A stretch of 64,000 bases of DNA from Cyclobacteriaceae bacterium (GTDB taxonomy: Bacteria > Bacteroidota > Bacteroidia > Cytophagales > Cyclobacteriaceae). This document shows positions 37,601 through 45,623 of this stretch, in pieces. The stretch's first letter is position 1; each line of letters starts with the position of its first letter. The stretch is from positions 1 to 64,000 of the forward strand of contig JAHEGY010000001.1 in assembly GCA_024644875.1 (NCBI GenBank), written 5' to 3'. The notes under the pieces are model-generated. The model worked only from the letters and a program-made list of their open reading frames with translations, was not told the DNA's origin and ran no database searches. A program made the translations under genes and the position numbers.

Positions 37601-37652
37601 ATATTTTTTTATACGGCTGAGTCCATTCTTCCCAAAAATAAAGTCCTCTCAT
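34620..37652 (-). CDS. Large membrane protein with C-terminal TPR region
   Basis: A 1010-residue protein that I cannot assign to a named family. Residues 1 to about 410 contain roughly 11 TM helices (for example IYWLFFILFVLSMLIAIFNY and the run ending in FFIFRIGGFIVFGFTIYSAN). The rest is soluble and mostly helical. Around residues 425-560 there are tetratricopeptide-like repeats (YYNYVGDIFMIENKLDLAEEYYKEA, YVNLSNIYLKNDQYFDGMFELRDAL, YQVLNNLGYFYTKTDLDDSSFYYFDQ), with more degenerate helices to the end. The order recalls O-antigen-ligase-like or peptidase-like TPR membrane proteins, but no catalytic motif is seen. It lies 9 bases downstream of gatC in the same direction. Confidence 0.75.
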   Translation of the reverse strand: MRGLYFWEEWTQPYKKIYWLFFILFVLSMLIAIFNYILGLEYVIHWESISELDQLKLIAHTVTTGTIRLDIPLDNFVVFQYFEGSNLMINALNGYVYLFALIIGVNLVMALLPTMPKVWFYAGMGGFIGFIVLLNIDQIMLFGQTDKTGMIIVLTMYLSAGYYFKEIKPGIGLFKRFVVFSLISGLIGILFHQFAGVSDPFLYIANYGIFASVIITILFIIFVAHEVIYGFLHLITNSNTIGSKNSLNHFIFISIFYLAYVWITYMHYTGQIKWDLIYLDPFFLAGLTFVLGIWGFKKRENLFKEIFYFYPVGALFYLGFGIISINTLSYIFISANDPLMETFEDAILYSQISFGIMFFIYVVANFGPLLLLNKKVSKIAYQSRVLPFFIFRIGGFIVFGFTIYSANFLPYFQSMAGYYNYVGDIFMIENKLDLAEEYYKEASVYEYQNHRSNYAMATLSRMKNDKYNEAYYLRNALLKKPSEFSYVNLSNIYLKNDQYFDGMFELRDALSDYPGSYQVLNNLGYFYTKTDLDDSSFYYFDQSYNSLWNATVPASNIYGLLAKSSINIPVDSLESVYPVNDDLATIANKQSMINQFDGLNNNVVPGPSDMEYDFTAAGFVYLYNRALNMLKSENTDYFNELLKYGDSSGVDFYMSRMRVLTSLNKYFNHQVTESFRLLYELGEMAMLNDEYFNILGMLALDVNSPRLAVDYFSRTSTQINEKYRLNLAIAFAEAGMEEEALQTFKSLENSEDADVGAVSRGFLELYQMDIDVELEKADNEKKYLAYRYRVDKQDSSRVSELLDSFDNSNIKNLIRLEQAAAMIDAKRLQSAHQYFAAVDASQLIPDLETDYGKINYILVLHGLIDGNQISDGGELRSDHPLFLYDKLLDAQTNLNTQDSINLDPVYEKLATWDPFFEEGIISATDYFKNDRDRANYSYNLLVNALTVNSYSIPLNKYFITFCLEEGLLDFAKNRLEFMKSFMDKEAFSDYSREMDAIIGLKETEMQQWGS

Positions 37653-37661
37653 AAAGACAGA

Positions 37662-37949
37662 TCAATCTTTTACCTTGGGTACTTTGAAAAATGTGGCATC
37701 TCTATCAGGTGCATTTGATAATCCCCTTTCACGATCAAGGTGTTCACCTATTTTATCCTCCCTGAGGGCATTGACTTCCATGGACATATTCGTTAAAGGG
37801 TCAATATTATCGGTATTCAGCTCATTCAGTTTCTCAACCCATGTTAAGATCTCGCTAAGACTTTGTAACATTTCTTTTTCCTTCCCTTCATCCAGATCAA
37901 GTCTTGACAAATGCGCTATTTTTTTAAGTGTTTCTTTATCGACCTTCAT
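37662..37949 (-). CDS. gatC: Asp-tRNA(Asn)/Glu-tRNA(Gln) amidotransferase subunit C
   Basis: A 95-residue GatC, the small belt subunit that stabilises GatA-GatB in tRNA-dependent amidation of Glu-tRNA(Gln) and Asp-tRNA(Asn). The sequence LKKIAHLSRLDLDEGKEKEMLQSLSEIL and the later DNIDPLTNMSMEVNALREDKI are diagnostic. The partner genes gatA and gatB are not in the window. It is the first gene of a run that continues with the large TPR membrane protein. Confidence 0.93.
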   Translation of the reverse strand: MKVDKETLKKIAHLSRLDLDEGKEKEMLQSLSEILTWVEKLNELNTDNIDPLTNMSMEVNALREDKIGEHLDRERGLSNAPDRDATFFKVPKVKD

Positions 37950-38183
37950 AGGTTAAAATACAATGAAATGAATACTGGTAAATCTATTATTCAATTTGCC
38001 GAAGATATTCAATAAGATTATCTTCAGTTGGCTAACGTTCAAAAATTCAATATTACAAATTAACATAAAAACATTTCAGGATTATAATAATTGGTAGAAA
38101 ACTAAGAATATTCATTCATATGCTGGATTTCCTGAACTATGTAAATACTATACTTTTAACTATATCTTTCAAAAATATGAATA

Positions 38184-39530
38184 TCAACTTGCGACTAATC
38201 TGTTTTGGCTCAGCCTGTCAAATCGAATATACAAAAGAACAGCGGCTATGGTAAGACCGGCAAGGAGGCCAATCCAAATCCCCAAAGCCCCCATATTCAG
38301 TGAGAAACCGAGGATGTACCCAAGGGGTAAAGCAAGTATCCAATATGCAACCAATGTAATTAAGGTTGGAATTCTAACATCCGCCATCCCTCTGAGCGCA
38401 CCCAGCCCCACAACCTGAATACCGTCAGACAGTTGGAAAATTGCAGCAATAATCAATAAAGATGAAGCAATCCCGATCACTTCATGTTCACCGATATATA
38501 ATGAGGGAAAAAAATGTCTTCCTGCAATAAGGATCAATGCATTCAGACCCATAAATATAGCACTCATATAAAATCCTGTAAATCCCACCAAACGCATTGA
38601 CTCGTAATCCTTTCTTCCAAGCTGGTTCCCAACCCGGATCGTGGTTGCCGCCGCTAAACCGGTCGCCATCATATAGGTAATTGCAGCCAGGTTAATGGCA
38701 ATCTGATGTGCAGCCAGTGAGGAAGCGCCCAGCCATCCGATCATGATCGCTGCCAGGCTGAAAGCTCCAACTTCAAATATAAATTGCATGCCAGAAGGTA
38801 GCCCAATATTCAATATGTTCCGGATTATACGCTTATCAATTCCCTTTTTACTGAAATGTACCCAGTAGGGTTTAAAAAAACGTCCATAGCCAACAAAGAG
38901 GATCATTGCAAGGGCCATATAAATCCTTGAAATCAATGTTGCAATGCCAGCTCCCAGCAATCCATAGGCAGGAAAACCAAGCTTTCCGAAAATCAATAGG
39001 TAATTTAAGAAAACATTCAGGACATTCCCGGAAACAGTAATTATCATGGCCTGCTTTGTCAGGGATAAACCCTCAGCGAATTGCCTGAATACCTGAAATA
39101 TCATAAAAGGAATAATGGAAAATGAAATGACCATGAAATAAGGCTTTGCCAGGATGACCACTTTTTCCGGCTGATTGAGAAAGGGGAAAATAAATGAGGT
39201 AAGGTATAGCAGAATGAAAAGGAGAAGGCCTGTGACGCCATTGACCATAAATCCATGTTTAAGGACCTCTATTATCTTTTTATTATCCCTTTCTCCATCT
39301 GCTTTAGCCACAAGCGGGGTTATACCGAAGGATATGCCTATTCCAAAGGTTAAAAACAATATAAAAATGCTATTCCCCAGAGAAACACCGGCAAGAGGGG
39401 CTGTCCCCAGCTGGCCAACCATGACACTATCAGAAACCCCGACAAGGATCTGACCCAACTGACTGAGCATAACAGGATATGCCAGAAGAAACGTGATCCT
39501 GGATTGTTTTAAATACCTTTTATCGATCAT
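38184..39530 (-). CDS. MATE family efflux transporter
   Basis: A 448-residue NorM-like exporter with 12 predicted TM helices in two homologous halves. The N-terminal LLAYPVMLSQLGQILVGVSDSVMVGQLGTAPLAGVSLG is the typical MATE opening, and the second half begins with ILNIGLPSGMQFIFEVGAFSLAAIMIGWLGASSLAAHQIA. It would export cationic compounds or drugs by H+ or Na+ antiport. It is the last gene of the run Fur, STAS, PurA, M48, MATE, 24 bases after the protease. The 234 bases between it and gatC show no gene. Confidence 0.91.
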   Translation of the reverse strand: MIDKRYLKQSRITFLLAYPVMLSQLGQILVGVSDSVMVGQLGTAPLAGVSLGNSIFILFLTFGIGISFGITPLVAKADGERDNKKIIEVLKHGFMVNGVTGLLLFILLYLTSFIFPFLNQPEKVVILAKPYFMVISFSIIPFMIFQVFRQFAEGLSLTKQAMIITVSGNVLNVFLNYLLIFGKLGFPAYGLLGAGIATLISRIYMALAMILFVGYGRFFKPYWVHFSKKGIDKRIIRNILNIGLPSGMQFIFEVGAFSLAAIMIGWLGASSLAAHQIAINLAAITYMMATGLAAATTIRVGNQLGRKDYESMRLVGFTGFYMSAIFMGLNALILIAGRHFFPSLYIGEHEVIGIASSLLIIAAIFQLSDGIQVVGLGALRGMADVRIPTLITLVAYWILALPLGYILGFSLNMGALGIWIGLLAGLTIAAVLLYIRFDRLSQNRLVAS

Positions 39531-39554
39531 TGAGATTGATTTTAAGGAAAAACA

Positions 39555-40811
39555 TTATTTATTATCACCTGCTGATCTATGAATTTCCAATGCATCAAGT
39601 CTTGATAATAATGGCGGATGAGAATAGTTAACAAATACATGCCAGGGGTGGGGCGTCAAATTACCCAGATTGTTTACTGATAGCTTTTTCAAAGCTTTCT
39701 GTAATGGTTCGGGTTTAAAGGTCAACGCGGCATACTTATCTGCTGCAAATTCATTTTTACGGGATATCACATTCATGATGATACCTGTAATAGTGGATAT
39801 GGGTGAAAAAAGAATGAAGAAAGCCAGCAGATTCAGATGAATACTTAACTGGTTCCCACCAAATGCTTCAGAAAGTAAGGGATTGAATATCATTAAGGAC
39901 ATAATAAATAACATTACTCCGGTCTGGATAATCGAACTAATGAGTCCCAGTATAACATGCTTTTTTTTATAATGACCAACTTCATGTGCCAGTACGGCTA
40001 CCAATTCATCTGTATTATGATTTTCTATGAGTGTATCGAACAATACTATTTTCTTCTTTTTGCCCAATCCGGAGAAATAGGCATTGGCTTTTGTAGAGCG
40101 TTTTGAACCATCAATCATAAAGACATTGTCCAGCGGGAAATTTACACCCTTGCTATAATCCAGGATCGCAGTTTTAAGCTCATTATTGTCGAGTGGCTGC
40201 AGCTTATTAAAAAGCGGTACGATCAGTGTAGTATAGAAAATGTTCATAAAAACGGAAAAGGCAGCAATGATAATCCAGAAGTAGACCCAGAAGGGTTGTC
40301 CCATAAACTTTATAAGCATCAGCAGGGCAGTTATTAATATTCCTCCGATAATAATAGCGAGAAGATATCCTTTCAACTTATCAAATATATAGGTTCTGGG
40401 AGTGGTTTTGTTAAACCCATATTTCTCTTCGATCACAAACGTATCGTACAGGGAAAATGGTGTATTCAGAATATCCGAGGCAATAAAAAGGATCCCGAAA
40501 AACACCAGTGATACCAGGATCTCATTATCTACAAAAGTCCTGACCCAGCCATCCAGGGTCCCAAAAAATCCTGTGGCGATCAAAATAACGATAAGGATAA
40601 AACTGAGAATTGAGGTAAGAAATCCGAACCTGGCATTTTCACGGTTATAAGCAATGGATTTACGGTATTTATCCGCATCATATATCCCTGCTAACTTCTC
40701 CGGCAAATCATCTTTCAAACTTCGATAATTTAAATATGCCAGCACTTTTTCAAAAACGAACTCTATGGATATGATCAACAGAAAGATGATCATCAGTGTT
40801 TCAGCACTCAT
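39555..40811 (-). CDS. M48 (Ste24-like) membrane metalloprotease
   Basis: A 418-residue integral membrane zinc protease related to CAAX prenyl protease 1/HtpX. Several TM helices precede the catalytic domain. The zinc-binding motif AVLAHEVGHYKKKH (HExxH) lies near residue 275, and the third ligand glutamate is in SRKNEFAADKYAA. The N-terminal M48 extension with FSLYDTFVIEEKYGFNKTTPRTY is as in Ste24 proteins. In bacteria it probably takes part in membrane-protein quality control. The gene follows purA by 30 bases. Confidence 0.9.
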   Translation of the reverse strand: MSAETLMIIFLLIISIEFVFEKVLAYLNYRSLKDDLPEKLAGIYDADKYRKSIAYNRENARFGFLTSILSFILIVILIATGFFGTLDGWVRTFVDNEILVSLVFFGILFIASDILNTPFSLYDTFVIEEKYGFNKTTPRTYIFDKLKGYLLAIIIGGILITALLMLIKFMGQPFWVYFWIIIAAFSVFMNIFYTTLIVPLFNKLQPLDNNELKTAILDYSKGVNFPLDNVFMIDGSKRSTKANAYFSGLGKKKKIVLFDTLIENHNTDELVAVLAHEVGHYKKKHVILGLISSIIQTGVMLFIMSLMIFNPLLSEAFGGNQLSIHLNLLAFFILFSPISTITGIIMNVISRKNEFAADKYAALTFKPEPLQKALKKLSVNNLGNLTPHPWHVFVNYSHPPLLSRLDALEIHRSAGDNK

Positions 40812-40841
40812 TTTTCAATTTTAAAATGGTAAGTGATTTGA

Positions 40842-42113
40842 TCAGGGATTTCTAAGGACTGTGTTTTTCCTGTCCGGGCCGGTGGAAATAATCTCTATCG
40901 GCACTTTCAGTGCACTTTCCAGATAGTCCACATACTTTCTCAGGTTTTCCGGCAGCTCTGAATATACAGTTGTATCCCCAATTTCCGGCCAACTATCAAA
41001 TTCGATCATCTGTGGCTCGATCTTCATATCGTTGATCTCGTAGGGGATCTTTTCAGTGATGCTGCCATCGGGCAATTTGTAGCTCGTACATACATTTATT
41101 TTATCCATTCCACTCAGGACATCCGCTTTCATCATAAACAGTTTGGATACACCATTGATCATTATTGCATATTTCAGGGCAGGCAGATCAAGCCAGCCAC
41201 ACCTTCTTGGCCTGCCGGTAGTGGCACCATATTCATGCCCTTCAGCGCGCAATTTTTCCCCCAACTCATCCAAAAGTTCAGTGGGAAAAGGTCCACTGCC
41301 TACTCTAGTACAGTATGCTTTAAATATACCAAATACATGACCAATCAATGATGGGGCAATTCCCAATCCTATTGCAGCACCAGCTGCGGTTGTATTCGAG
41401 CTGGTCACAAAAGGATAGTTACCAAAGTCTATATCCAGCAATGATCCCTGGGCACCTTCAGCAATCACGGTTTTCCGCTGATCAAGCTGAGATGAAATAA
41501 AATACTCTCCATCCACAAGCTTATATTTCTTGATGAATGCCACCGCATCATAAAACTCCTTTTTCAGTTCCGTAAGATCGTATTCAAATTCCAGGGAATT
41601 CAGAAGATCTTCATGCTTTTTACTGAGTTTCTCACACCTTTCTTCAAAGTCTGTTCTCAATATATCACCAACTCTAAGGCCAATCCTTGCCACCTTATCC
41701 TGATATGCAGGACCAATGCCTTTTAATGTTGATCCTATTTTATGCTTGCCCTTCAGTTTTTCATAAGCTGCATCAAGGAGACGGTGTGTAGGAAGTATGA
41801 GTTGAGTTTTCTTCGATATATATAAATTATCAATTGGCTTCAGGTTATACTTGAAAAGCGCTTCAATCTCTTTTCTCAGAATCACCAGATCAAGGACAAC
41901 GCCATTTCCTATATAATTCTTAATATTATTTCTGAATATTCCAGAAGGAATCTGATGTAATACATGCTTTATACCATCAAACTCGAGGGTATGACCTGCA
42001 TTTGGGCCTCCCTGAAACCGAGCTACTACATCATATTTTGGGGCCAGATAGTCAACAATTTTCCCCTTTCCTTCATCTCCCCACTGAAGACCTAATAATA
42101 CGTCAACTTTCAT
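40842..42113 (-). CDS. purA: Adenylosuccinate synthetase
   Basis: A 423-residue cytoplasmic enzyme converting IMP, aspartate and GTP to adenylosuccinate, the first committed step of AMP synthesis. The GTP-binding P-loop-like QWGDEGKGK (residues about 10-18) includes the catalytic aspartate, and FQGGPNAGHT carries the catalytic histidine near residue 41. TLKGIGPAYQDKVARIGLR and the TTGRPRRCGWLDL segment are also diagnostic. The gene lies between the STAS protein (50 bases) and the M48 protease (30 bases). Confidence 0.95.
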   Translation of the reverse strand: MKVDVLLGLQWGDEGKGKIVDYLAPKYDVVARFQGGPNAGHTLEFDGIKHVLHQIPSGIFRNNIKNYIGNGVVLDLVILRKEIEALFKYNLKPIDNLYISKKTQLILPTHRLLDAAYEKLKGKHKIGSTLKGIGPAYQDKVARIGLRVGDILRTDFEERCEKLSKKHEDLLNSLEFEYDLTELKKEFYDAVAFIKKYKLVDGEYFISSQLDQRKTVIAEGAQGSLLDIDFGNYPFVTSSNTTAAGAAIGLGIAPSLIGHVFGIFKAYCTRVGSGPFPTELLDELGEKLRAEGHEYGATTGRPRRCGWLDLPALKYAIMINGVSKLFMMKADVLSGMDKINVCTSYKLPDGSITEKIPYEINDMKIEPQMIEFDSWPEIGDTTVYSELPENLRKYVDYLESALKVPIEIISTGPDRKNTVLRNP

Positions 42114-42163
42114 TTCGAATATCTTTTAATTGATCAAATCGTGAAAAATGCAGAATTACGCCA

Positions 42164-42508
42164 TCATAGAGCTTTTAACAATTCAATTGCCTCCTCTTTG
42201 CTGTCTACAATGGAAAAAATATTATTCAGTTTAGTAATTAGAAGAAGTTTTTCAATTTTTTCTGATGGCTTTACCAATATCATTTCTCCTTCCTGATTGC
42301 GAAATTTAGTCAGGATGGTTATCAATACGCCTATGCCGCTGCTGTTCATATATCTTACTCCGGACAGATCAACAGCGCAACGGGTAATATTATCATGTAA
42401 CTGGTCATTAACCAGATTAACCAATTCGGGCCCGTTATTTTCACCTATCAGATCTCCTTTTAATGTAAGAATCAGAATATTATTAAGGATTGTAAAAGAA
42501 TGCTCCAT
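42164..42508 (-). CDS. STAS-domain protein (anti-sigma factor antagonist-like)
   Basis: A 114-residue single STAS domain of the SpoIIAA/RsbV kind. The conserved loop reads DLSGVRYMNSSGIGVLITI, with the serine that is phosphorylated in family members directly before GIGVL. No RsbW/SpoIIAB-type kinase or PP2C phosphatase is adjacent, so the partner must be elsewhere. It is 15 bases downstream of the Fur-family gene and 50 bases upstream of purA. A role in partner switching is known of the family; the target here is open. Confidence 0.87.
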   Translation of the reverse strand: MEHSFTILNNILILTLKGDLIGENNGPELVNLVNDQLHDNITRCAVDLSGVRYMNSSGIGVLITILTKFRNQEGEMILVKPSEKIEKLLLITKLNNIFSIVDSKEEAIELLKAL

Positions 42509-42523
42509 GAATTTTAAATAATG

Positions 42524-42964
42524 TTATTTGCCTAAGGATTTACTTTTTGCAAAAAAATAAAGAGAATGATGTGTTATATCAATTTCAAACATCTCTTCCA
42601 GGGTATTTTTGATATTTTGAATCCTTGGATCACAGAATTCTATCAACTTACCATCTTCAAGTAAAATGTGGTCATGCTGCTTGAAACCATAAGATTTCTC
42701 GTATTGGGCAAGGTTCTTACCAAACTGGTGTTTGCTTACCAGATCACATCCTACCAAAAGGTCAAGGGTATTATAGACAGTAGCCCGGCTAACCCTGTAG
42801 TTTTTATTCTTCATACTTATGTATAAAGATTCCACATCGAAATGCCCATCACGGAAATAAATCTCTTCAAGTATAGCAAACCTTTCCGGGGTTTTTCGAA
42901 GATTTTTATTCTCCAGATATTGAGTGAATATCTTTTTTACTTCAGCAAAAATCTGTTCATTCAT
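42524..42964 (-). CDS. Fur-family transcriptional regulator
   Basis: A 146-residue regulator with a winged-helix DNA-binding half ([29 protein letters not shown] ... [21 protein letters not shown]) and a shorter metal/dimerisation half with [18 protein letters not shown]. The CxxC pair that holds structural zinc in classical Fur is absent: HDHILLED stands where HDHxxCxxCG is expected. The metal-binding histidines are kept, and HH near the C-terminus adds more. It could act as a Fur- or PerR-like sensor of iron or peroxide. It heads the STAS/purA operon and follows the RelA/SpoT gene on the same strand. Confidence 0.88.
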   Translation of the reverse strand: MNEQIFAEVKKIFTQYLENKNLRKTPERFAILEEIYFRDGHFDVESLYISMKNKNYRVSRATVYNTLDLLVGCDLVSKHQFGKNLAQYEKSYGFKQHDHILLEDGKLIEFCDPRIQNIKNTLEEMFEIDITHHSLYFFAKSKSLGK

Positions 42965-42992
42965 GATATCTATAATGACCTACTGTGGTATG

Positions 42993-43000
42993 CAAATATA
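42993..43000 (-). promoter_or_regulatory. -7 box (TAnnTTTG) upstream of the Fur-family gene
   Basis: On the reverse strand TATATTTG matches the Bacteroidota -7 consensus exactly and is followed by C. It lies 28 bases before the ATG at 42964, which would give a leader of about 20 bases. A TTTTTG lies 14 bases further upstream, shorter than the usual spacing for a -33 element. Confidence 0.5.
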
Positions 43001-43050
43001 GAATATATATGCTTCAAAAACTGCGATATCAAATGATTTATCGGGTGGAA

Positions 43051-45276
43051 TTATTCTTTTGTATCAAACCGTATCACCTTTACAATACCATTTACCTTAC
43101 GCAGTTTATTGATCAATAATTCAAGGTGTATGGTATCATTTACATAAAGCATGATCCTTCCTTCAAAGATCCCACTATCCGTATCAATTGATATCGACCG
43201 CATATTTACCTTCAATTCGTTGGATATGATAGTTGTCACATCATTTATAATTCCTATCCTGTCAGTTCCGATCAGTTTTACGCCAGCCAGGAATGCCACT
43301 TTCTTTTGTGATGTCCATTTCGCCTTTATTACCCTGTGACCATGCCGCGACATCAGTTCTATTGCATTCGGGCAGCCAGTACGATGCACCTTGATGCCTT
43401 CATTAACTGTGACAAAGCCGAAAACATCGTCCCCGGGGATGGGATTACAACACTTGGCGAAAGTGTAGTCGATGATGTCCATATCTTCCCCTATCAATAA
43501 CATATCCCGGGATACGCCGGTTGCTTTTGTTAACTGTTTTTCAAAAGTCTGAGCATCCTGTACTTTAGGTGAGATCTCAGCTTTTCGTTTCTCCTGGACT
43601 TCCCTGAATCTTTTTATCTCCTTATGATCGATATCTCCATTTCCAACCTTATAAAAAAGTTCATTTTTTGTATTCGCATCGAAATATGCACGGATCTGGT
43701 TAAAAACTTCATCGGTCGGATTGATCTTCATCTGTTTGAGCTTTCTCAGCACGATTTCCTTACCTTGTGCGATAACTACCTTTCGCTCAGTCTTAAGAAG
43801 ATCTTTGATTTTAGACTTGGCTTTAGATGTTTCCACAAAGCGGAGCCAATCTTCACTGGGTTTTTGTTTAGTGGAAGTTAATATCTCAACCTGATCGCCA
43901 TTCTTTAAAGTATGGTTAAGGGGTACGAGTTTCTGATTAACCTTAGCTCCTATACAATGTGCTCCGACTTCTGAATGAATGTCAAAAGCAAAATCCAGGG
44001 CTTTCGCACCATTTGGCAATATCTTGAGGTCCCCTTTCGGAGTGAATACAAATACCTCCTCGTTGAATAAGTTAGATCTGAAATCATCGACAAACTCAAT
44101 GGCATTGGTATCATTCTGCTCAAGCATATCCCTGACCCTGCCTATCCATTCTTCAAGGCCTGATTCAACCGAAGCTTTATACTTGCTGGGCATATCCTTA
44201 TACTTCCAGTGCGCAGCATATCCCTTTTCAGCGATTTCATCCATCCGGCTTGTTCTGATCTGTACTTCCACCCATAAGCCTGTCCGGCTCATAACTGTAG
44301 TATGGAGGGATTCATACCCATTACTTTTGGGGGTGCTGATCCAGTCGCGCAGTCTGTCAGGATTGGGTTTATAGAAGTCAGTAACGATTGAATATACCTG
44401 CCAGCAGGCTGCCTTCTCATGTTCCGGAGCAGATTCAAGAATGATCCGGACGGCGAAGAGGTCATAGACCTCTTCAAAAGGGATATTCTGGGTTTTCATT
44501 TTATTCCATACCGAATAAACGGACTTGGGTCTACCTTTGATCTTAAATCTGAAATTCTGGGCACTTAATTCTTCCTGGATCGGTGCTATGAATCTTTTGA
44601 TAAAACGGTCACGGATAGGTTTATTCGCCGCCATTTTCTCCTCAATCTCATTATATACCTCATTCTCTGCATACTTCAGATAGAGATCCTCCATTTCCGT
44701 TTTTATGGCATAGAGGCCAAGACGATGTGCTAATGGGGCATAGAGGTAAATGGTTTCAGAGGCGATCCGCAGCTGTTTGTTCCTGGGAAGACTTGAGAGG
44801 GTGCGCATATTATGGAGCCGGTCTGCCAGTTTGATCAGGATCACACGAACATCCTCTGAGAGGGTGAGCAACATCTTCCGGAAATTCTCTGCCTGGGCGG
44901 AGGTACCATATTCAAAGACGCCTGAGATCTTGGTCAGACCATCAATAATTTTGGCAATTTTAGGGCCAAATTCACGCTCGATATCTTCAATCTCAAACTC
45001 AGTATCCTCGACCACATCATGCAAAATGGCGGATATGATAGACGTTGTACCTAATCCAATCTCATCAACTGCGATCATAGCTACTTCCAGGGGATGGTAG
45101 ATATAGGGCTCACCCGACCGCCTTCTCATCCCCTTGTGGGCCTCCATGGAAGTATTGAATGCCTTTTTTATCAACTTGGCATCACCATCCTTCAAAAACG
45201 GCTTCGCATGTCTGAGTAATCTTCTGTACTTCCTAACTATTTCTTTATTTTCAACTTCTTCGTCAGTAATTATCAT
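43051..45276 (-). CDS. Bifunctional (p)ppGpp synthetase/hydrolase (RelA/SpoT)
   Basis: A 741-residue stringent-response enzyme. The N-terminal HD hydrolase domain (about 45-200) has ISAILHDVVEDTEF with the metal-binding His-Asp. The synthetase domain follows (RFKIKGRPKSVYSVWNKM, then RLRDWISTPKSNGYESLHTTV), then TGS (VFVFTPKGDLKILPNGAKALDFAF), a zinc-finger/CC region (FAKCCNPIPGDDVFGFVTV ... HRTGCPNA) and a C-terminal ACT domain. Both catalytic centres look intact, so it should make and degrade (p)ppGpp. Start is ATG at 45276; a TTG at 45285 is the alternative. It is followed 86 bases later by the Fur-family gene. Confidence 0.94.
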   Translation of the reverse strand: MIITDEEVENKEIVRKYRRLLRHAKPFLKDGDAKLIKKAFNTSMEAHKGMRRRSGEPYIYHPLEVAMIAVDEIGLGTTSIISAILHDVVEDTEFEIEDIEREFGPKIAKIIDGLTKISGVFEYGTSAQAENFRKMLLTLSEDVRVILIKLADRLHNMRTLSSLPRNKQLRIASETIYLYAPLAHRLGLYAIKTEMEDLYLKYAENEVYNEIEEKMAANKPIRDRFIKRFIAPIQEELSAQNFRFKIKGRPKSVYSVWNKMKTQNIPFEEVYDLFAVRIILESAPEHEKAACWQVYSIVTDFYKPNPDRLRDWISTPKSNGYESLHTTVMSRTGLWVEVQIRTSRMDEIAEKGYAAHWKYKDMPSKYKASVESGLEEWIGRVRDMLEQNDTNAIEFVDDFRSNLFNEEVFVFTPKGDLKILPNGAKALDFAFDIHSEVGAHCIGAKVNQKLVPLNHTLKNGDQVEILTSTKQKPSEDWLRFVETSKAKSKIKDLLKTERKVVIAQGKEIVLRKLKQMKINPTDEVFNQIRAYFDANTKNELFYKVGNGDIDHKEIKRFREVQEKRKAEISPKVQDAQTFEKQLTKATGVSRDMLLIGEDMDIIDYTFAKCCNPIPGDDVFGFVTVNEGIKVHRTGCPNAIELMSRHGHRVIKAKWTSQKKVAFLAGVKLIGTDRIGIINDVTTIISNELKVNMRSISIDTDSGIFEGRIMLYVNDTIHLELLINKLRKVNGIVKVIRFDTKE

Positions 45277-45314
45277 TTCCAGCAAATAAAGTACCCACTA
45301 AATTATACGAAACA

Positions 45315-45346
45315 TTGTGGTTTTAAACCATAAATTATTACCTTTG
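45315..45346 (+). promoter_or_regulatory. Promoter candidate for tRNA-Leu and possibly tig
   Basis: TACCTTTG at 45339-45346 matches the -7 consensus TAnnTTTG exactly and is followed by CA. TTG at 45315-45317 lies 21 bases upstream, in the expected range for the -33 element. Transcription would start near 45353, about 110 bases before the tRNA. A small palindrome GGTTTTAAACC lies between the two boxes. Confidence 0.55.
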
Positions 45347-45465
45347 CAATCCGTTTTTCATCCCTGTTCCGGATGAATATTAAATATCGATGTTCCTAAG
45401 TGATTCATTTATATTTAATAATTGACCAAAGATTGCTAAATATACAATCATCTGACAATAAATAT

Positions 45466-45547
45466 GCGGATGTGGCGAAATTGGTAGACGCACTAGACTT
45501 AGGATCTAGCGCCGCAAGGCATGGGGGTTCGAGTCCCTCCATCCGCA
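45466..45547 (+). tRNA. tRNA-Leu (anticodon UAG)
   Basis: An 82-base class II tRNA. The acceptor stem is GCGGATG/CATCCGC with discriminator A at 45547. The anticodon stem CTAGA/TCTAG encloses the loop CTTAGGA with anticodon TAG at 45500-45502. The long variable arm is GCC-GCAA-GGC, and the T-loop is TTCGAGT. The CCA end is not encoded. It decodes CUN leucine codons. It is followed within seven bases by a hairpin terminator. Confidence 0.97.
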
Positions 45548-45553
45548 CGCTAT

Positions 45554-45598
45554 AACCCTCCAGACTTCTTGAAATCAAGATTGAGGGTTTTATTTTAT
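45554..45598 (+). terminator. Intrinsic terminator after tRNA-Leu
   Basis: AACCCTC (45554-45560) pairs with GAGGGTT (45583-45589), an inner CTTG/CAAG pairing extends the hairpin, and a T-rich tract TTTATTTTAT follows. It ends only about 26 bases before the start codon of tig, so tig must either be expressed by read-through or by a promoter overlapping this region. Confidence 0.8.
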
Positions 45599-45623
45599 AG
45601 TTAATAATATAAATATTAGAACC

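Noticed and set aside
43979-44374. 131-codon forward frame inside the RelA/SpoT gene
   Set aside because: Antisense to the TGS/synthetase part of a conserved enzyme; no independent support.
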